NCBI GenBank assembly: GCA_028015205.1
Contig: CM051517.1
Location: 52,637,455-52,701,454, forward strand
DNA length: 64,000 nucleotides
Source: Mytilisepta virgata
Lineage: Eukaryota; Mollusca; Bivalvia; Mytilida; Mytilidae
Reading direction: 5' to 3'
Position 1 is the stretch's first letter. Each line of letters opens with the position of its first letter. Under the pieces are notes generated by a model, which was not told where the DNA came from, made no database searches, and was given only the letters and a program-made list of their open reading frames with translations. Made by a program: the position numbers and the translations under genes. Below, piece after piece: positions 58,628 through 64,000 of the stretch.

Positions 58628-60038
58628 TAGCTTAAAAGAAAATTTGAAGCAAGAGAAAAACAGGTTGTTCACTCATAAATTGAATTGGTAATGAAAATAT
58701 ATTACATATACTCCTAAAAAATCCTAATTAAGAAATCACGCAGGGTTTTAATGAAGCTTAAACGTTATTAACGAACATTTATTTAATTGAGTGTTGAACA
58801 ATTGAAAGTTAATTTAATTTTTCTACAAAACGTATAAGATTTCTATGTAAAAAAAATGATTTAAGAAACAATTTATAAGTGGGGTAAGAATTAACTTCAC
58901 CGTAATTAGTTTAAATAGGATACTTGGTATAGCTGCGAACCAGCTTAAAATGTTTAGACTTGAAAGGTTAGTTACTAATATTGAAGTATATTGGATTTCG
59001 ACACGTCAACAAAGTATTCTAATGCAACTGAATTAAAATTTAATACTGTAACAGCTCATTTCCTAATTTGATAAAATAATTAGATAATCCTCTTATAATA
59101 TTATCAATAAATTATATAGATCTCTTTGTCCTATTTGTCATTTTTATATTAAGACTATTTAATATCTGATGTGTCCCATCTGTAAAATTGTCGGTTATCA
59201 TCATCATGACTCTTTATTTTTTACATCGCTAACACGCAAATTCAAAAATACTATAGAATTATAAAATATGTGTATGGTAATAAAGTTTATGAAGTGTAAA
59301 CTCGGCCGACTCATCCAAAACTGAATAAAGTCCTATCTCAATAAATTACGCAAAAATAACTTTTAATATAAATAATTTTTATGGAATACAGTAATAGTAA
59401 TGATTATACATTGTGATATGAATAAATACAAGTTCATGTATTTCATTGTCACCCTCTTTGTACCCGAAATTCACACTTGTGACGTCAACGTTTTAGTTGT
59501 AATTACGTTAACCAATGAAATTTAACAAGCAAGGAACATTGGAATTTCATGTTTTTAAAAAGTCAAATAAAACATAAGCTCACATGGCGTATAGGTCAGG
59601 TGAGCTAAAAATCAATACATTCTCACGTGTAACATTACTACGTAATTACATCTATCATTTTGATTTTCATTCTTTAGCTTGAGGCATCACTGAGTTGAGT
59701 ATATTTTTAAAATGCGCAGCTGCAGCATGAAATTTTACTTGCTACACCATGTATCTGTTGACATATTTTATGCTTTCAACAGGTTGCATAATCCACATGA
59801 GCTTTGAAGTAAACCATTATCTACAATTGAAGCAGAAAGACGGTTTAATTTGTTTGATGCCATTAGCGGTTTAAAGATCTTAAATTGTAATCTGTAAATT
59901 ACCTTAAAATTTTATTTTTTCGTCAACGATTGAATATATTTTTCATGCCAAAGTGATTTTTATAAGGCAAGTTGTTTAGATGATTTACATTTTTGTCTAC
60001 AACTATGACAGATTTGTTAATAAAATAATCAGCATGTA
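58628..60038. other. AT-rich stretch with a solo Pearl-type end
   Basis: At 59580-59614 'ctcacatggc' and 'aggtcaggtgagctaaaaat' match the right end of the Pearl-like element B without any core repeats. A CRE-like 'gtgacgtcaacg' lies at 59479. No gene is seen. Confidence 0.5.
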
Positions 60039-60040
60039 TA

Positions 60041-60552
60041 CACTCCGCCAAAAGTTAGGCACCACCAAAATTTTACTGGTTATATTTCTATGCTTTTGCA
60101 AACTTTTGAAGCATAGATTTCTATCTTTTCTAAATCTTAGCAAACCAAGAGTGGTAGTTGTTGATAATTTGAACCGATTTCCTTAAAACGAAAGCTTAGA
60201 AGGCTTTTAGATAGTGGGAGACGTCTTTTTAGAGAAAAATACCGGAAGTGTGAAAGTTGCACTTCCTATTGACGAAATCTTTGCAGAATGTGCTAAATGT
60301 TGTCTCTAAAGAACTGCAGTGATGATTTGTGTTAAAATCTTTTTTTATTTGTTTATTTTTCACTATTTCTTTGAATGTGAAATTTAAGTACACGTAAAAT
60401 GTACTAGTTATCCGTCTTATAATAATGTTTTGTTTATGGTGAATACTAACAGAAACACTTAATGAATTCTCAGTTTGAGTATTCTTTATTTTTTTGTTAC
60501 TTAAAAATATTTTTTGAATAAAAAATGGTGGTGCTTCACTTTTGGCGGACTG
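60041..60552. mobile_element. Tc1/mariner-type MITE, 512 bp
   Basis: The ends CACTCCGCCAAAAGTTAGGC and ...CTTCACTTTTGGCGGACTG are inverted repeats of about 35 bp with a few mismatches, continuing as 'accaccaaaatttta' against 'aaaaaatggtggtg'. TA flanks both sides (60039-60040, 60553-60554). The interior has no transposase. The open frame on the minus strand across it is a by-product of the A/T-rich interior. Confidence 0.85.
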
Positions 60553-60554
60553 TA

Positions 60555-62004
60555 TATATCTGTTAGAACGTTTGTTCACTTGTACAACATTTTACCTTAT
60601 CAAGCATTTACTATCCCCAAACATCTAGCACAATGCTATAAGACAAATCAAGGTCATCTACTAATGTTATTGACGAAAAAATCTCCCCAGTATGTAATTA
60701 TTGGTAACATATACGTTGATATTAAGTTGTCAACTAAAATCAGAGCGAAACCTTAACGATGCATTTTATTTATACGTTCATCAATACATTTAAATGAAGT
60801 AACGGAGGGGGTACATTTGTACACGACCACTTTTTGGTCGAACTTATTACCAAACTACTACTATCGTGAAAGCCATGATTTATTTCCTATAATTGCTTCC
60901 AGTCACATTCTGTTCGGCATTTCATTGAGAATGGCAGTCGTTAGCAATACGCACACGTCGTTTCTTTCATGAGAACACGGAAAATACCCATTACAATTCA
61001 ATTTAAAAAAAATGGCCAGTCAAGAAGATTTCCATTATGACCAATAAAACAGACGCCCAAACATGTTTCACCTCGCTCTGTTCGGCGATATATCAATCAT
61101 TACCAACACTCCCCCTCCCAACGTCCGGTCCTGATTAAAATCTATACAGAATCTATTGATAAACCCAATTAATAGAATATTACGTTGGTATAGAATATCA
61201 AAATAAGTAAGTAATTAAATAAATAAATAAATGATATAAAACATAATAATAATAAAATTAAGTAAAAATAAATAAAAAAGGGTAGAAGAGGTATAGCCAA
61301 ACAAACGCTTGAAAGAACACTTTGTTTGAAAGGTCTTAAATTCGTATAAGTCAACTGAATTGAGGTATGCATATGGCAAAATTGCGGGTACTTTGCTAAT
61401 TTGGATAGCGGCCATTTTTTATTTCTCTGACGACATTCATTGTGAAGCATTATACCTGCCCAAAAAGTAAAAATGCAAATATCCAAATTCTTATAACTCA
61501 AAAGCAATTTGTCCGCATATAGGTACATTCTACACAATATTACCTTTCTTTTCGTGTGCAAATGAACATTGTCAGTATTGAAAATTTTCTGCCAATTCAG
61601 TTTAAAAAACCGAAGCGTAACCCCAGTATAACTGCTATATAAATTAACCCAAGTTAGTGAAAAATGCAAAATCAAACTACAAATATAAACTTTTATCTCA
61701 TCTGCTTTCATAACTTTTCAGCCAAAATGTTTTTAAAACATGATAATTTCAAGTCTCCCACACCGTAATCCTTCAAATCTGAAGCCTTTCCCCTCAGAAT
61801 TAAACAAACAATTTGTAAATATCCACCAAATGAAGTTTTCATAGACACATTAGTTTAAGAGTCGAGACAGGAAAAGACTCGATTATCCGTAATTCAAACA
61901 ATTTTATCATTTTCGATCTACAAATAAGGGAGGTAATTTGATTAAAAGGGCTGAAGTCATGTGACGAAAATGTCATGAATAAAGTACCCAGCATTTGCCT
62001 TATG
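60555..62004. other. AT-rich stretch holding a single piece of the later minisatellite
   Basis: The segment 61347-61370 equals 24 bases of the 79-bp minisatellite unit found 650 bp downstream. A 180-codon minus-strand frame (61169-61711) is the longest after the transposase, but it ends in (TAAA)n-driven hydrophobic sequence and has no known domain. I do not call it a gene. Confidence 0.5.
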
Positions 62005-62547
62005 GCATTTACAGCCAGATTCAAGTACGCGACGATATCGCTACATGTAGCTCTCTACAATTTTACTTAAGTCAACTGAATTCGGGTATGCGTTTACAGC
62101 CAGATTCAAGTACCAAGTACGCGACGATATCACCAACTCTCTACAATTTTACTTAAGTCAACTGAATTGAGGTATGCGTTTACAGCCAGATTCAAGTACG
62201 CCACGATATCGCCAGCTCTCTACAATTTTACTTAAGTCAACTGAATTGAGGTATGCGTTTACAGCCAGATTCAAGTACGCCACGATATCGCCAGCTCTCT
62301 ACAATTTTACTTAAGTCAACTGAATTGAGGTATGCGTTTACAGCCAGATTCAAGTACGCCACGATATCGCCAGCTCTCTACAATTTTACTTAAGTCAACT
62401 GAATTGAGGTATGCGTTTACAGCCAGATTCAAGTACACGACGATATCGCCATCTCTCTACAATTTTACTTAAGTCAACTGAATTGAGGTATGCGTTTACA
62501 CTCAGATTCAAGTACGCGACGATATCGCCAGCTCTCTACAATTTTAC
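62005..62547. repeat. Minisatellite, 79-bp unit x~7
   Basis: Units start at 62005, 62090, 62176, 62255, 62334, 62413 and 62492. The last four intervals are exactly 79. The first two units are 85 and 86 because of 6- and 7-base insertions. Landmarks are 'gcgtttacagccagattcaa', 'cgacgatatcgccagctctc' and 'aattttacttaagtcaactg'. The central units are nearly identical, so expansion is recent. Confidence 0.97.
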
Positions 62548-62569
62548 TTGAATATTGAAAATCGACAGA

Positions 62570-62790
62570 TTGCTAATAAATATCGGCAAAAGAATCGACA
62601 AAACGAAAAGTCCACAAATTCGAAAGTCTAAGGAAAAGATAAATTCCGGAGAATGGAACACAACAAACAAACGCGACAAACTAAAAGAATAAAAAAGTAT
62701 AATAATCTAAACAAACTAGAACAAGACGGCACAGAAATTAAAGCACTAGCAGTGTGAACTCCCATAAAAACCTGCGTTTAAAAGTTGAAT
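62570..62790 (-). mobile_element. PLE-type 3' tail fragment
   Basis: 'atatcggcaaaagaat', 'aaaagtccac', 'gagaatggaacacaacaaac' and 'aaattaaagcactagcag' through 'aaaaacctg' match both the 3' flank of the RT at 49925 and the fused upstream piece at 50771-50945. It directly adjoins the 79-bp minisatellite. Confidence 0.7.
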
Positions 62791-64000
62791 GGCACGTGTA
62801 CAACAATGAACCAAAATATGTCCCTTTAATCTCAGTTCTGGGAAAAATAAACAGTACGAGTACGCATATAAAGTCATCGTACTCGTTTCATTTAAAGACT
62901 TTTCGGGCTTTGATTCGTTGAATCTACCCAAAAAAAACCAATAACGGGTTCATGATAATGCGTTCTTACATTGATGAATATTAATGTTCAAGAGTTATTT
63001 ACAGGGTTATGATTGTACAATATATAAAGGTGACGTTAACTGTCGTCATTGAGAGGTCCACATGTGTTTTGTATTCGTTTCTATTGTACAAATGAACAAT
63101 AAAGAGAAAGAACGAGAATTAAGTGTTTGATGGGGGTTGTTCAGAGTACAAGTATTTATACAAAATCGCTGTTTGATTGTTCACAAATAAGTATTTGATT
63201 AAAAGCAGCATTAATTTGTAATATAGACTGGATTTATTAATTTGAAGAAAGTTACGTTCAGTTATTTTTTTTTATATATAACTGCCATAAAACTAATTTT
63301 AATATGGTACTTTGAGAATCGATCAAAGATTATGGGTAAGAAATAAAAATAAACTATTAATTTAACAAACTGAATTAAATTAGATGTACCAGATGTGTAT
63401 TTTTACACTTTTTTCTCTCCACTGACGACAGATAAGTATAGAAAACCTATGCAAGAACGTAAAGTAGTCGCAAAGGTTCTTTACACACATCCATGGGATT
63501 GAATATTTTTATACTCTCCAAGTAATCTTACATTTAAAGGTGAAGAAACTGAGTGATTGCACCCATGATCTAGCAATGCTTCTTAGGTAAACTGACTTAA
63601 GAGTTCAATATGATATGAACAATGACACATATTAGAAACAAATTCTATTTTGAAAGTTGAGAGGAGAAAGGGAGGGACAATTTGATTTCTCGAAAAATGT
63701 CATTATAATCAAATTTCATTTTGGACGTTATATTATCAGACATAATAATATTTCAGAAAAATGTAAACTAAAATCGGATTAACATGTTTCATAGACTGTC
63801 TTATTGACTTTGTTTTCGGTATTTGTCAATATATCTATAGATATTCCGAGGACACTATTGACTTACTCCAGTAATGCCATGTTGCAGTGATGGTTATGTC
63901 AATCAAATTATTTCACGTGTTAATTCAATGTGGCCCTTCTACATAGATCAACTCTTTAGGGATGTTATAAGAAATCTGTATTTTCTTAGTCGATCTATTC
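62791..64000. other. AT-rich stretch to the window end
   Basis: No repeat family or gene is recognised. A 'gtacgagtacg...cgtactcg' inverted pair lies at 62856-62885. Confidence 0.4.

Noticed and set aside
60229..60579. 116-codon minus-strand open frame
   Set aside because: It lies across the A/T-rich interior and right terminal repeat of the Tc1-type MITE and has no transposase motif.
61169..61711. 180-codon minus-strand open frame
   Set aside because: Its last third is (TAAA)n-derived hydrophobic sequence, no domain is recognised, and it includes a minisatellite-unit fragment.

Overview
This window is AT-rich eukaryotic DNA, most probably from a marine bivalve close to Mytilus. The evidence is its repeat content: Penelope-like retroelement (PLE) tails, hammerhead-bearing repeats, Pearl/Helentron-like elements with ~160-bp core repeats, a tRNA-derived SINE, many fold-back MITEs, and the frequent TACATGTA palindrome. 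There are no operons, rRNA genes, CRISPR arrays or phage genes. I found no intact host gene. Most of the window looks like intergenic or deep intronic DNA crowded with decayed mobile elements. The host assignment rests on family recognition from memory, not on a search.

Layout. 0-9.9 kb: one candidate coding exon (502-586), a Pearl-like element (660-1318), a self-complementary minisatellite (1396-1716), a PLE-type repeat ending in a hammerhead ribozyme (3240-3610), a 37-bp minisatellite, and two more hammerheads in opposite orientation (6273-6316 minus, 8393-8436 plus). 9.9-11.8 kb: a broken Tigger/pogo-type transposase that keeps its D, D, D motifs. 12.2-17.5 kb: a nested repeat zone with a palindromic MITE, a PLE tail and two identical 459-bp direct repeats around 1.7 kb. 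17.5-23 kb: MITE hairpins, a 475-bp fold-back element flanked by TA, and a second Pearl-like element. 23-34 kb: mostly featureless, with a 246-bp palindrome, a dispersed family R1 copy and a fourth, degenerate hammerhead. 34-37 kb: a terminal-inverted-repeat (TIR) element, direct repeats and another R1 copy. 37-49 kb: a decayed coding fragment, nested MITEs, hairpins, a poly-A tract and a 46-bp minisatellite. 49.9-50.95 kb: a PLE reverse transcriptase remnant, minus strand, with YMDD. 53-64 kb: a TIR element with Tigger-like ends, a candidate signal-peptide exon (56722-56812), a retroelement 3' end with an (AAGT)n tail, an intact SINE with a 12-bp target duplication, a Tc1-type MITE, a 79-bp minisatellite and a final PLE-type tail.

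The most interesting signal is the set of hammerhead ribozymes. Three copies keep the catalytic core, and their stems I and II differ in sequence while still pairing. They accompany PLE-derived sequence, and the window also holds a PLE reverse transcriptase whose upstream flank is a copy of its own 3' flank, the arrangement expected from tandem PLE insertion. Everything else reads as layers of non-autonomous elements, several nested in each other. The three candidate host or gene exons have good splice-site context but no recognised homology.
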